64,000 nucleotides of DNA from Trichuris trichiura (Eukaryota > Nematoda > Enoplea > Trichinellida > Trichuridae). The position numbers and the translations under genes were made by a program. A model generated the notes under the pieces. The model saw only the letters and a program-made list of their open reading frames with translations, was not told the origin of the DNA and did no database searches. The DNA is taken from contig JBAJFE010000062.1 in the NCBI GenBank assembly GCA_037903355.1, forward strand, positions 62,001 to 126,000, given 5' to 3'. Positions 43,661 through 55,696 of this stretch are shown here, piece after piece; the stretch's first letter is position 1; each line of letters begins with the position of its first letter.

Positions 43661-46600
43661 CAGTGACGGTATGCGTGGAAGAAAGCTAAATAAAGGAATC
43701 AATTGTCCTCTAACGTTAAGAGCGGGTACTTTGCTTGGCCATCTTTAATGCCAAGAATGATCAGAATCGACGTACTCCATCTGCAGAGCAAAAGCTGAGA
43801 GGTCAAACTCTTTCCTGAGTTCAAAAAAAAATTTAAGGTGCCATTTTAATCTGTACTGAACGTCCACTTTTCATATTACGTCGTCTTTGCAAGTTTCGTT
43901 ATTATATTTGCTACAAACGTCATTTAGTTTGCAGTCAGCTTGGCAATCCAAAACAGATTCGCTGTACTGGGCCCACATGTAGCTTTCAGTTTGTTAGTGA
44001 CAAGCTGCACCAAACCTTTGAAATTGAAATAAAACGGTTTACAAATTTAAACGATTAGAAAGCATAAAGTTTGCCTACGATATTGTGCTAATAATTTTGC
44101 ACGTTACAATGATGCGAACGTAGTGTATATCAGTTGCCTCCAAGGGACTTATAATCTCTAAAATACGAATGCTGTAGTGCTCTTATGGTGAGATTAGAGA
44201 ACATTTACAGCGAGGCTAAATAGTCCAAAAATGCTAAAGCGCCCAGTCGTTTTATTATCTTAGTAAGGGCATTCACTTGTTGCACAAACAGTTAATAATT
44301 TGGCAATACAGTTGAACCCCTCTAATTTGAACAGTTAAGGACCGGGACTAACGTAGATACGCCGAGTTTCTGAATACGCGGTGTACTACCGTAGGGTGCA
44401 TCGGATACATGTGCAATCGGTGTAAATTTAAGTCGCTGTTCTTCACTAGTACGCTTCAACTTGACTTCAAGTCAACTTGGCCTAAATGCACGCGGTCGTA
44501 CTGCTGCACCTGCATTCACGTGTACTATTTGCTTAGCGTAAATCCCGTAGAAGGTATGTGCACCAATTATACAGTCAGAACATATGTACGCAGAACATGT
44601 TACTAACACATAAACTGTTTTTTGTTCTCCAAAACTTCTACAACATATGCGTAATAAGTGCATGCAATCATACAAAGTTGAAATTATCACATCCAGCCAT
44701 ATCGGCGAATTTAAACAACATTAGGCCAGGTTAGTACCGGGGTTTGAAACAATACCAAACTCTCCAAGTTGTAGGCTCTTTCCCTTTCATTAACGCCTTT
44801 TTGACTCCACGACGACATCGCTCTGCCTATAGTCTACACAGCTCTTCACGTTTTATTGGATGTGATCATCCGTTCCCTGCATAGAACCTAATCAGAACTT
44901 CAAATGAAAATGTCCAAGGAAACAGGTTACGGGGGGGGCCACCAGCTGAAGCTGCTACTCATCATTGTTCATGGAAAATTTCAGCGAAGGTCAGCTCAAC
45001 CATAGTGACTTTGTCCAGGACTACGAAAATAAGGATGTATCCCTGTGAATTCATGGAAAGTTCATAATACGTTCAGCTCATTTGTTCCCGGACACGTGTC
45101 CTGAGTTGCTGGCAACATAGATTGCATAAAACTTGAGCTTCTTTGTCTTTCACATTGCACTTCTTGTGAACATAATTAACTCTACGGCAACCTCAGAACA
45201 CTAGTCATTGATTCTCTATGTCCCCTATTTCAAGTCAGATTCTAAGGTGGCTAACATTTTCAAAAGCACGGAAGTTTTTTGGCTTACTGTTCTGGTAGTT
45301 TTCCATCTTGCTTAAGTGGTAATAAGCAGAAAGCCTAATTTCTATGAACGCCCCCGTTTTAAAAGCCTTCAGGAGGGATTTCCAGTAACAGTGGGTATCC
45401 ATTTCTTCCACGTGCTTTCTTTGCTTGTCTCAGTCAGAGCGTACTAATTCAGGGTTACAAATTTCAGTCGGTCAGTCAGTAGCGTTGCGAGTTACAATAT
45501 CATTGTGCAGCTAAGTGACATGATGAGAAATTAAGGAATCCATTTAAATGTTTAGGGTGACGGTGCGATATCGTTTCCAGACCACACAGAAATGTTTTAT
45601 GAATAATTAAGAGTCACAGAAAAAATTCCTGCTTTCCCTTTTATCTGATAGGAGCAATTTATTTGAGAAATATGTCACTGAGGTATGAAAATGAATTCCC
45701 CAATGCAGTTTCCTTTCCTGATGATCTAACGGCGGTATCTCTTGAACATCCAAGGAGTTTAGTCTGCGTTTACACTTGAAATAACCCTTTCTTATATGTT
45801 TGCCATATCACTGTTGACAAAATGCATAATCTAATGCTTCTTATCAGTTTCCTACTGCTTTCGCGTAAGAAACCTTCTTTGCTAGTAACAGAAAATCGCG
45901 TCTATGCCACAAGAAAAACAGCATCTCAAAGATACATGCAGTTGCTTGACTTTGCGCGCCCGTTAAGAAAAACCGTATTCCCAGTGAAATGTTAGTATTT
46001 TAAGACATTAGGAATCCTTGGGTTGTAAAAGACTTTCCGCCCTGTCATTGTTGCGTTGAGTAATGTCTTTGTTAAACTGTCTTAGATCACTGCAGAATGC
46101 ATGCCTGTGTTAATGCATTGTGTTCCTGAAAAAATATAACAAATTTCCATGTCGCGTAATGCTCATTCGAATGCTGCGGCGCGTATTTCAAGCGTTTAAA
46201 TTGAAAACTTTATTTCACAATTACTCTCATACCGACAGCATTAGCAGGTTAGTCTAACCAGACACACCCACTAACAGACCGTATTGGTGTTGGTTTCATC
46301 TATGCTTTTTTCGCTGAATGACCCTCCATGGCTTCTTTGCTGGGAAGTTGCGACCTCATACTGGGATCCGTGTTTTTGTATTCCTCATCTACAATTACGT
46401 CTGCGATTTCAGAGTCTCTTCAGCTCTGCGCTTTATGCCGGCGCAATAGGCGTTCACTTCAACTTTATTAGGATCACTGTCGTGTGAATGGCCATTCACT
46501 TGCCTGAGGACTTCATTCGCAGCGGCAGAAGTATGTAGTCTTGCTATGCAACTGAATGTATGTTGCTTGTCGCATCTCTAAAGCTTAATTTCCTTTGAAT

Positions 46601-47290
46601 TAATGAGTTGCGCGAACGTATACATGTATTCGTTGTGAACAAACTCCTCCTTATTCCGCTGCAACACAGAGTTTGTCATAATTACGTCTCGATCCTTGCC
46701 CAGTGAAGAACAGAATAGAAACGATCAGCTGTCTAATAGAATTTGTACAGTTTTTTCTGTTTTCTCCTGATTGTTTCCGCTTTTGGGACAACTTGACTCA
46801 GCAGGTCACGCTTCGTTGACGTGCATGCAATTTTGTCAGCAGGCGAAGACCCTATTCGTCACGATCCGGCCAAGTTGACCTAACTGCGCCTATGCCCAAA
46901 TTCCATTAGTCAATCACCAGCTAGTCTGCTGTAAGTCCACAATTAACACAGAGCCTGCTTTTGGATTACCCTTATGCTGTGCACAGTTACTGCTGAAAAC
47001 TGAATCTTCTTAGTGTCAGCGATTGTACGCAACTTACGTTTATCCTCACATTCGACAACGCATCCACCTTGCTCACCAAACCACGCAGATGAGGCTAACA
47101 AGAGAATCTAGTATTCCACAGTTGCAACTCTGCTCTTCACGTAGCATTACACATTTTAACATGTATAACAACAAATAGTTTGTAGGCTGCCTGGTAGGTC
47201 GTTTTAAACAGTTCTAATCGCTTCAACTGATCTGAGTGAGTGTCAGTAAGTGACCATTTTACGTTTTTCACTGAGGACTTCAGCACAGCA
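43661..47290. other. Gene-poor spacer
   Basis: No gene or intact element recognised. 47184-47290 is similar to 56740-56840, so the large duplication begins near here in diverged form. Confidence 0.45.
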
Positions 47291-47696
47291 GCGCTAGCAA
47301 TGCGCACCGACGAACCGTTCTCCATGGTTGCAAGCCCCTCCGTCGGACCAAACCTTTGCGTAGGTCGCACCTGTCAGCTCTATCTTCAGCTGTCAAGCTT
47401 TCGTCCCGCGTAGCCAGACAGACGGTAGAGCGAGCGCCCAGCCACCCTACGGCGGCGGCAGCACCGCAACAATTGAACGGCAAGCTGCAAACATAAGGTG
47501 CATACCCGTCCGTTTTAAACGAAACGGATTTTAAACGTTTCTCTTTCCTGTGACTGACCCATCTGTCACTCTGCTACTGTTTTTGTTGTCCTCGCTTGCC
47601 TCTCTCTTATTTTCCTTTTTCTTTTGGATTTTTGAAAAACATTTTACGGTTTTAACCCGTTTTTATAGAACGTTTATTGACGTTAATAAGCGTTCT

Positions 47697-47740
47697 ACAC
47701 GAAGCTTTCGGGTCCTACCTTGACCCATCTTCAGCGTGAA
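47697..47740 (-). ncRNA. Hammerhead ribozyme core
   Basis: Minus strand: GTTCACG, CTGAAGA, stem II GGGTC/GACCC, GAAAGCTT, CGTGTAGAAC. CACG pairs with CGTG in a four-pair stem I, the best in the window. It belongs to a Penelope-like terminus at about 47640-47745. Confidence 0.65.
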
Positions 47741-48812
47741 CAATGCCCAACAAGTTCTAATTTAATCGTATTGACAATTCATTTACCAAAAAATTGTCAT
47801 CACGAAAAAGGGCAATAATGGAAAATTGTTCATTTACCATTTTAATATTGAAGTTACTCTTACTACTGCCGGAGCGTTACAATAAAAAGTGTGTCAGCTT
47901 ACGCTATGTACAAATATTCAACGAGATAATTGCTTAGGAACGGTAGGTTTTGTTTTTGTTTCCCAAAGGTTGCAACCCTTAAGGGAATGGTCACTCGCCA
48001 CCCATTCACAGTGCGCCCATATGTTTACCTTTAAAAACGATGGCGTGCGTCACGTAACGTTGGTAGTTATTTTCGCTATGCCATTATTACTCTCGTCTCT
48101 CGAAGCTCACTTTAAGTGGTCCGCAACCATTGCGTAGAAGACACTTGGAAAAGTCCCTCTTGGCTGAAATATCAACTACTCTCTATATGACGAGTTGCTT
48201 CTCTCGTTATTAGTCTCATATGCCACCGAGTTCACTTTTTAAACAGTCATAACTATTCTTTCCAGGAGTATAACCCGTAATTACTTTACTCATGCTCTAG
48301 GAGTGCGATTTACCCTATGTGCTACAGCAAAGTACGCTAACGAACAGCCTTTTGTCTTAAGCGCTATTCTGCAAATGATCAAGTTTCCTTTATCCAGCTT
48401 TTAACTGACAAGAATGCATGGCTTTCGCGCTCTTTACCAGCTCCAGCATTCAACGCGAACAAGCGAGTTAATTTTATAGGCGGAAAGGAAGACGATTAAG
48501 AAGCAAAGAGCTACATGTAGAGTTGTGTAAGTTTAGGTTACAGTGCCGACACCATAACCATCACGTAGTCTAATTAGAATGAAGCCCTCAGCCTGGATTG
48601 TCTATAGTGCAGCAAAAGGTTTCTTGAGCGGTCGCGCAAGTAAAGCGCTATTCAGAGTATTGCAGCAAAATGCGGTATTCTTTAACTTAATGTGTACCTT
48701 TACTAAGGTAGAAGTACAGTTCAGTTGCGCTCTCCTAACAACACAACATGCACTTGAAAGCTGTTCTTCTTTCTCTTCATCCCCGTAGCAGCATGTTGCT
48801 TCGTTAAGCCAT

Positions 48813-49329
48813 TTACTTCTTCTTCTTAGTGACCTTGTTCTTCACGTTGGTTGCGGCACCCTTTGTCGCTTTGAATGCTTTCTTACTGCCTTTTGTGACC
48901 GTCGTTGCAAACTTCCTTGCGAAACCTTTCACACCACCATTTCCACCTTTGGTCCTGCAGCGAGTTCAATTACAATTATGAATGTCTCCCCTACGTTACT
49001 CACTTAGCTCCCTTCTGAGAACCAGCGTTTTTGCCACCGGCTTGTGGTGTTGCCATAGGCTGTCTTGGTTTGGCTGTTGTTGTTGTTGTCGTTGTTGACA
49101 GTACGCTTTCCGGCGTTTGATCTTCTTTCTAAATAGCGAAACTATCATGTGGAAAACAGCGAGAGTTAGTTTCTCAGAGGTTGCCTCTGGTTCCTCATTC
49201 AGTTGTTCCGGTGCAGATTCTTCCTCGCAGACGGCCTGAAGAAGTGCAGTTAATAAATACCCAGTGGCATTAGTTGATCCTCACAGTTGAAATGAAAAAG
49301 CCAAGCAAAAAGATGTAGGTGAGCAGCAT
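48813..49329 (-). CDS. Secreted threonine-tract, lysine-rich protein D
   Basis: Four exons: 49329-49285, 49235-49185, 49128-49004 and 48954-48813, in phase, for 120 residues. Exon 1 is a signal peptide (MLLTYIFLLGFFIST). Exon 2 is acidic (CEEESAPEQLNEEPE). Exon 3 has a threonine run and Gly/Lys-rich sequence (TTTTTTTAKPRQPMATP). Exon 4 is a highly basic K/G/A-rich tail (TVTKGSKKAFKATKG, ending TKKKK) resembling histone H1 tails in composition only. Intron 2 has an unusual GCAACC donor where the paralogue at 53440-53961 has GTGACA; without this splice the frame shifts. A TATA box lies 35 bases upstream. Function unknown; cationic tail suggests binding to nucleic acid, membranes or acidic glycans. 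Confidence 0.65.
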
Positions 49330-49363
49330 TGTCGCAGGTTGTTTCTAAACGGGACCGCTCGGC

Positions 49364-49371
49364 TTTATATA
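49364..49371 (-). promoter_or_regulatory. TATA box of gene D
   Basis: TATATAAA on the minus strand, about 35-42 bases before the ATG at 49329. Confidence 0.6.
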
Positions 49372-50001
49372 GAGGATAGAGAATGAACGGGCGGGTCTAT
49401 CGTATTGCCGCACGGGTTTACTTTGTTACCATTGTCAATAAACGTATGTACATTCAGTGCTGTTTTGCTGTTTCAAAATGTGCAAGCACCAGTCAGTATA
49501 CGAGCAGGAATGTATGCAACGTTTCAATTTTTCGTAGGCGGAATAATACCGCAATCGTCTTCTCATCTATTCAGGAAGGTGAATAAACTGTTTGAGCGTT
49601 TTCCTAAAAGACTCGCTGAGTGATGCAACATGAAACACATTCCGTGTTGCAGAGCATCGTGTCATTGCTCAGGATAGGACGATGCTCAAACCGATGCCAA
49701 TACAACCGCTTCATCGTTCTGCATTTCGCGCGCTGTCGTGAGCAGGTTTTGGGGCATTGCTGCAATTCTACTCGTCACGTTCGTCCTTGCCCAATGTCCT
49801 CAAAGTTCATTCACGCTGTTCGTCCAGCTTAACTTCCTAGCAGAGAAGGATTGCCCTTTGCATGCTCCCTAAGCGGTATGTGTCTGAACATTTTCGAGTC
49901 GCTGTATATCTTCCGCTAGAAGCAAAATGGTCGAACGTTTGGGCGACTGTGGGCAACTGCACCATAAAAAATGTTGTCAGAAAACTTTTTCCCAACCGAG
50001 T

Positions 50002-50286
50002 TCAAATTTGAAGAATCTTTGCTGTTTCTTCATCTCGTGTATTGGGGATTCTTTTATGATTGTGAGTGAAACTGTACTGTAGCTTCTTCGTATCAGGTTG
50101 TTGATCATAGGTGAACTTCAATTGAGGATTTAGCTTTCGCATCGTTTCGATGCCCAGAGAAGTTCCCCTATTGGAAGCTAGCGTAGTTTGCAACTCGTTG
50201 TGATCAGCGGTTGGGAAAATGAATGAGCATTTTTTCCGCGTAGTCTTTGTGGGGAGACCATAACGGTTGTGGTTCGCTTTGACTTC
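50002..50286 (-). CDS. Possible terminal exon, unknown protein
   Basis: An open stretch of about 94 codons ending in TGA, with a polar composition unlike translated spacer (GIETMRKLNPQLKF, TRDEETAKILQI). A TGA lies directly upstream, so it needs an upstream exon or an internal start. Its duplicate at 60398-60682 is identical and so gives no selection signal. No family recognised. Confidence 0.3.
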   Translation of the reverse strand, partial: EVKANHNRYGLPTKTTRKKCSFIFPTADHNELQTTLASNRGTSLGIETMRKLNPQLKFTYDQQPDTKKLQYSFTHNHKRIPNTRDEETAKILQI

Positions 50287-53200
50287 TCAGTAAAAGCAGA
50301 CCTACTAAGCATCACTTTTTTCGCCCACCAGAGTCACGTGCCGCCATTTCTATTTTGCAGTTCGTCACACTGGCGGAGTTCTTCATCAGAGTCACTGTTA
50401 ATTGTAAGGGTGCAGTACGTGTTGAAAGAAGAATTGCTGAACAACTTCAAGAAGGGAGAGCAACAACGATTCCATCTGTTGAAGCACTGGCTGAAGTTGA
50501 CAGCCGTGCTACCGACGGTGCACATTTCATGATGCTAACTCAATTTGGTCTGGCAGCTGTCTATAGTCTGCGCAACGTGCGAACGAAACCGTAGCTAATT
50601 TTCTATGCCTTGCGCTCTGGTAATTTATTCATAAGATCAGAATATTGAGTTGAAGAAATTAAGCAAACCGATGAGCAGGTAACTTTTGGAGTGTGTGAGA
50701 ACAAGGAGGTAGTATCCTCAGATACTCTGTAGGAGTGGCCACTATTATCTGTAGACGAGCATGTCAATCATACTTTGCGCAAGAAATGCGTTACATTTGC
50801 TTACCCTTAAACCCGTTGTCGAGCATTGCAGTGCAACCGACAAGCCAAAACGTTTGGAAAAGCTTGAGGACTTGTTGTACGTGCACGAAATCAAGTAGAA
50901 AAGGAGAGTCAGCCAATGAGACATTGTGAAGAAGGTGTCTGCACGGTTTAAAGTGAGAAAAGATTTCTTCGGAAAAAAGGATGTTGCTAGTGTAACCTAT
51001 CGATTTCTCACAATAAGCGAAATGCAGCACGTCATGTGCATCTGAAAGCAACCTTACTTTGTGTTAGCAAGAGGCTATTCTATTAGAATACCTGTTTTGC
51101 CGAATACATTGCCCAAGTTCATCCATGAGTGCCTTAGGTTCGCTTATTTTCCGCTCTAGTAGTGCAATACTTTGTCCTTCACGTTATGGCCCATTGGTCT
51201 CCCGTAACCATCAGAAAGTCTGGGTAGCGCATGTTCGTTTTGCAACTTCCATGCCTTCCTATGTTTCTTGAAGCAGCCTTTTGTAATACTACGTCACGGA
51301 TTAGGCGTAGGTCGCAAACTGGGGTACAATTCGCTGGCGATGGCCTGCTCAGGTTGGTCTTTTCGGGCGAGCCGTCTATGCTGTGAGTGGACAGTGTTAA
51401 TCTGAAAGGTACCAAGTATTACGTCATTCAATTGCCTTGCAAAAGCCCTTCCTTGTTTTCACATGTCCTCACTTCAGACCTGCCATGTTTCAGTGCACGA
51501 AGCAGTTTATTCCAATCGAGTCTGATTTTTGGCTTATGACGGGCACGATTCGATGGATCTTCCTTTTATTTTGGTCAGCGGGAATTACGTTCTGCCGACC
51601 ATATTTCGAAAGCTTCCATTCCATTTAATATTTCTCGGCGTGGAGACCTCCCTCTGCTGTGCGGGCAAGTATTTTGTCAAGTGATCACGCCGCTGGAGAA
51701 CCTTATTCCGGTGCCTCTGAAGCTACATGATCCCGGTCAGTCGTGCTTGAAAAGTATCTTTTCGCTGGCTGTTTCGTTTTCTTGCCATCTCTGTTCCTCA
51801 CTGCTTCCTTACCATGCGGCACGTTTCCGCGGGTTACTTGCCCACCGATTCGTGGCCATAGGCCGGCGCACTTCCATTTGCTTTGGCTGTTCTGGGATTC
51901 TGCAGGTCAAGTTATCTGAAGATGGTTGCCAGCAAAAGGAAAGTCTACACGCGCGTACGGGCGTGCGCTTTTTCTTTCTCAAGCAGCGCGTTTAACTGGA
52001 ACAAGGGCAGTATTTTAGTCCCCCCGGTCTTCGACAGGCTTCATTTTCCAGGTAATTCTTTCCAACGGAACAACTTTCTATGGACATATTTTTCTGCACC
52101 TTTGCGCAGTACTTATGCGGGTCTAGCAGTTTTGAACCTTTGTAAAAACATCTACCCGTATGTATCTCAAGTATAGCGGTATTTGCCTGACTTTGAGGGT
52201 TTAGTATTGCGCGTCACGATAAAATGGATTTTGACAGATTCATTTGCTTACTATTTACCGACAGGGCAAAGCATACGAAAGAAACAGCACAGACAGTTGT
52301 GGTTGCCTGTTGCTCCGATTTATGAAATATGATTGAGCAATGAAATCAGAGCGAATTGTAGCGGGACAAACGTTGTCTTATGGAAACGTTTGTTTCTCTG
52401 TTCTCATTTTTGCAGCACAATGAAAAGGAACATCGCAGAAGGTAGGATGTTGGAAACAGGATACAAGGAAAAGTAGATTCCACGACGCGTTTGCTAACGG
52501 AGCAATAGAAACTAGCCGTTGGAAATGTATCATAAGAAAAGAAAACTCACAAAATGTATAAGCAGTACGAAAAGGCCTTCTGAAATGAAGTTTTCCAAGC
52601 ATGGGCGGTGAGGCATTACGCATTGTGAGCTGAACCAAAAGGAGACTTTTCTAGTGGTGATAGGGGAGATCAGACATCATAGTGGATTAGTACCAGTGAG
52701 CTCGTGGTTCCGTTCACTTGCGTCAAAATGGATTGCTTTCTGCAACTGTACTCGCGCATTTACAGAATGTCCTTGACGACACTTTGCCTATTGAGCAATC
52801 GAAATTCGAACACTTCATGTGAAGTAGAGTCTTCTTCACTCTGCAACTAATTCAGCAACGCTTCCTCTATACAGTAAGAGCTTCCCATTTTGGTCTCAAT
52901 TGCTGTTCTGCAGAGCAGACGTTTCCTGGCAGTATGAGGTAGGGAAGAACAGCTTGTCCAAACCGCACTAGCGCCTCTGTCCATGGTGCCTGTTTATAAT
53001 TTGCATAATGATAAGGCTGCTCCATGATTATTCCCGTTTTCATTTTTAACATTTCACGTATTGCCATTTGTCCATACGTTTTACGTAAGCAAGTTGGTTA
53101 ACTGAAGAACATGAACGTCCTTTCAGACATAGGGAAAGCGCAGAGCAAGTGGACTACATGGTTGATTTCGTCTAGCAAAGGCGAACACAGCTGCTGACAG

Positions 53201-53439
53201 ACCACACAGTGACTTGAATGATGCCATCATCACGGATTGGCAACAGCGCAGCATATCATTTAAGTGAACAGCCGCGCGAGTGTGACGCGTTATTTGTATT
53301 GCAGCGAAATGGAAATTCATGAAGTTATTTCACATCTTTCCTGGGGTGAAATTGCAGCTCAGTCGCGCGTTCATAAGTACAGAACATGCACTAGCGAATC
53401 AGGGTTCTTCCAGGTCATTTCGTTGAGCCCATTTCCTTC
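50287..53439. other. Unassigned part of the duplicated block
   Basis: Overlapping open frames on both strands at 50330-50600 and a 66-codon minus-strand frame at 53067-52867 (contains AEQQLRPKWEALT) are noted but not supported by splice sites, paralogues or domains. No element recognised. Confidence 0.4.
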
Positions 53440-53961
53440 TTCCGGACTATGTTACCTTTCACGTTCTTCGCGGTTGTCTTTGTAGCTTTGGAAGCTTTCT
53501 TGCCACCTTATGCAACCGACCCTGTAAACGTCTTCGCGAAACCTTTCGCACCTCTTCCCTTTGCCCTGCAGCGAGTCTGATTACAGATGGGAATGTATCC
53601 CTTATGTTACTCACTTAGCTGTCTTCAGAGAACGACCACTGAGTTGCGAACTTTGTCTGACAGTAGCTTTGCGCTGATAGTGGTAGCGCTTGGTTTGCAG
53701 TCCTTGTTGGCACTTGTTCGCTTTTTTCTACATCTTCGCCTTTTTGGTTGTCCTTTTCGTAAATATGGAAACTGTCTGCTTAGAACTGTGTGAGTTCATT
53801 TAGAAAAGAGTGTCACCTGTGGTTCAGACGCTTCCGGCTGCTGTCCAGACTGTTCCTGGCGGACGGCCCGAAGAAGTACAGTTAGTAGAACGCTGGTCGT
53901 ATTGAAAGGTCCTCACTGTGGAGATGAAGAGGGCAATGTAGAAAAGGAAAATGAACAACAT
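53440..53961 (-). pseudogene. Dead paralogue of gene D
   Basis: All four exons can be aligned with gene D: the signal exon at 53961-53917 (MLFIFLFYIALFIST, GTGAGG donor), exon 2 near 53867-53820, exon 3 ending at GTGAGT near 53620, and exon 4 from 53575. Lesions: the exon 2 acceptor AG is GG, the exon 3 acceptor AG is AC, and exon 4 has an in-frame TAA at 53510-53508. The single cysteine of exon 2 is replaced by arginine. Clearly a pseudogene. Confidence 0.75.
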
Positions 53962-54407
53962 TGTTGCGTATATCGTTTGGAAACTGAATTCCTCTTTGTA
54001 CTAACCCATTCTATAGCCGATAATAGACAAAGCTGTGTGCACCCACTGTTAATTCTGTTAATCTTGCTAATTTTTGTTTATCCTACTCTTAGAGGAGGAT
54101 CCCACTGCCTTCTTTGTCAGATTATGCCCCTAAAAATAAAGCTGGCAATGGTATTGTTAAAACAGGGATCCGAAGATGTAGAACCATTGAACAGAAGGAA
54201 ATTAGACAGTTCACTAAGAGTACGCAAGCACACATTGAAGACTCATTGGTTAGACTGACTTTTTATAGTTTTTCCTCATTAAATGGGACTCATATGCTAC
54301 ATGTAAGAACTTCAAAACGGGGTTTCTTGGTACGCGAACAAATGTTTTCATAATGAAGAAGTTTATTACGGATAATTCCCGTTTGTTCTGTATATGTAGA
54401 AGAACTG

Positions 54408-54446
54408 CGGAGCTTTCAGGTCATTCGAGACCGGTCATCAGCGGTC
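54408..54446 (-). ncRNA. Hammerhead ribozyme core (left end)
   Basis: Minus strand: GACCG, CTGATGA, stem II (GGTC/GACC), GAAAGCTC, CGCAG. Stem I pairs for two positions only. Confidence 0.5.
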
Positions 54447-54789
54447 TTAGGTTGTTGATATGATTCATGGCAGCGAGTGCCCTAATGTTTCTGAAGATTT
54501 TAAAGCGGGCATTTTTAAAGTTTTCTGTTCGTAAATCCTGGCATCTGAGTCTGTCAGCGTACTTCTATTTCTTGTTCGGTATGTCTTGTAGATTGTGTCT
54601 TGGCTGGGTAGTTACGAACATTTTTTGTTGTTGGTTCAGTGTTATTTCATTTTCCATTCATTTTTCTTTCTTTCTTTCTTCTTTTTTCTTTTTCTTTTCC
54701 GTTTTCGTTCCATATATATTGCAGTCCTATCCATTTCTATTTGTTCTAATTAGTTGTCTTTTTCTTTTTTCTTTCCGGGCTATTGTATT

Positions 54790-55590
54790 TCATCTGGTGA
54801 GAGAGCAACAATTATACCGCGTCACAATATTTGTCCAAATCGCACTTATGTCCACTCCTTGATCGCGGTTGTAGGTCGTATTGTGTCTAATGTACAGTGC
54901 TTCCTTAATTCTTCGTAACCGTAAATTGTTTTCGTAGCATAAAACTCTTGGGTGGAGTGGTTGGGTACATTGCGTCGCATGCTCCACTACAGCAGAGGCT
55001 TGTTTGGCTTTTTCCATTGTAAGTTTTGGGTCCACGATTGGTCTGCCTCGCTGTGTGGTTAGATTGGTGCCATTGTCAAGTATGGTTTTCGCGTTATTGT
55101 AACTTGTGAGTTTTTTCATGTGTTCATTGAATCTATGCTCTAGGGTGTTTCCCGTTTCACCAATGTAAATCCCTGAGCAAGAACATTCAACCGCGTATAT
55201 TAGTCCTGTCTTTTTGTTTTCGGGGATTTTAGTTTTGTCTGTGCGAAGAATTGCCCTAAGATTGGGCGAACTTTTGAAAAAGACTCTGAAACCTAATCTC
55301 TTTCCTAATTGTACAATCTTTTCGCCTAAGCCTGCCACATAAGGAATAACCAGACAAGTGTCGTGCGGAGTGTTTTGCTCTGGAGACCCACGTGTGCGAA
55401 GTCTGTGGTTGAGCACTTGGTTGATAAAGGATTTAGGGTAACCGTTTTTATAGAAGGTTTTTCTAATGTAGTTAATTTCTGGCTGGGGATATTCGGGACT
55501 GCATAAATTGAATGTTCTGTCTATCATTCCGGAGAGGATACCACGCATTACTGATCGTGGGTGATGTGGTGAAAAACTGAGGTACCTAAG
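54790..55590 (-). pseudogene. Penelope-like C-terminal part: linker and GIY-YIG endonuclease
   Basis: The frame begins in the segment after reverse transcriptase (RYLSFSPHHPRSV, then KNGYPKSFIN), and continues into the GIY-YIG domain: GLIYAVECSCSGIYIGETG, the catalytic-type arginine in EHRFNEH and a later glutamate in SAVVEHATQC. The CSC motif and the histidine/cysteine pair are typical of Penelope endonucleases. The open frame extends upstream to 55869, but that part is host sequence. Without reverse transcriptase it cannot move on its own, although the endonuclease frame is undamaged. Confidence 0.8.
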
Positions 55591-55630
55591 ACCGCTGATG
55601 ACGGGTCTCGAATGACCTGAAAGCTCCAGA
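55591..55630 (+). ncRNA. Hammerhead ribozyme core (right end)
   Basis: ACCG, CTGATGA (55595-55601), stem II (GGTC/GACC), GAAA (55619-55622), GCTC, CAGAG. Stem I is weak. Confidence 0.5.
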
Positions 55631-55696
55631 GTTCTTCTATATATACAGAACAAACGGGAATTATCCGTAATAAACTTCTTCATTATGTACGAACTT

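Larger units (their letters stand above)
47300..53603. repeat. First copy of the large tandem duplication
   Basis: From about 47480 to 53603 it is nearly identical to 57876-64000 (offset 10396, rising to 10397 after a 1-base indel near 52830/63226). Only scattered single-base differences were seen in the first 1.3 kb and almost none later. Between 47300 and 47480 similarity falls to roughly 88 percent by eye. The window ends inside the second copy. Confidence 0.95.
54313..55686 (-). mobile_element. Penelope-like element, 5-prime-truncated, with GIY-YIG endonuclease
   Basis: A 1374-base element with inverted ends (54341-54451 and 55586-55686) and an imperfect 10-base duplication (gtaagaactt 54303-54312, gtacgaactt 55687-55696). 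It encodes the end of the Penelope-like polyprotein on the minus strand. The left end begins CAAAACGGGGTTTCTTGG, the family terminus. A long T-rich tract lies at 54640-54780. Reverse transcriptase is absent. Confidence 0.85.

Noticed and set aside
47400..47480. tRNA-like text 'acggtagagcgagcgcc' (also near 57800)
   Set aside because: It resembles an A box, but no B box, anticodon arm or acceptor stem can be built around it, so no tRNA gene is called.
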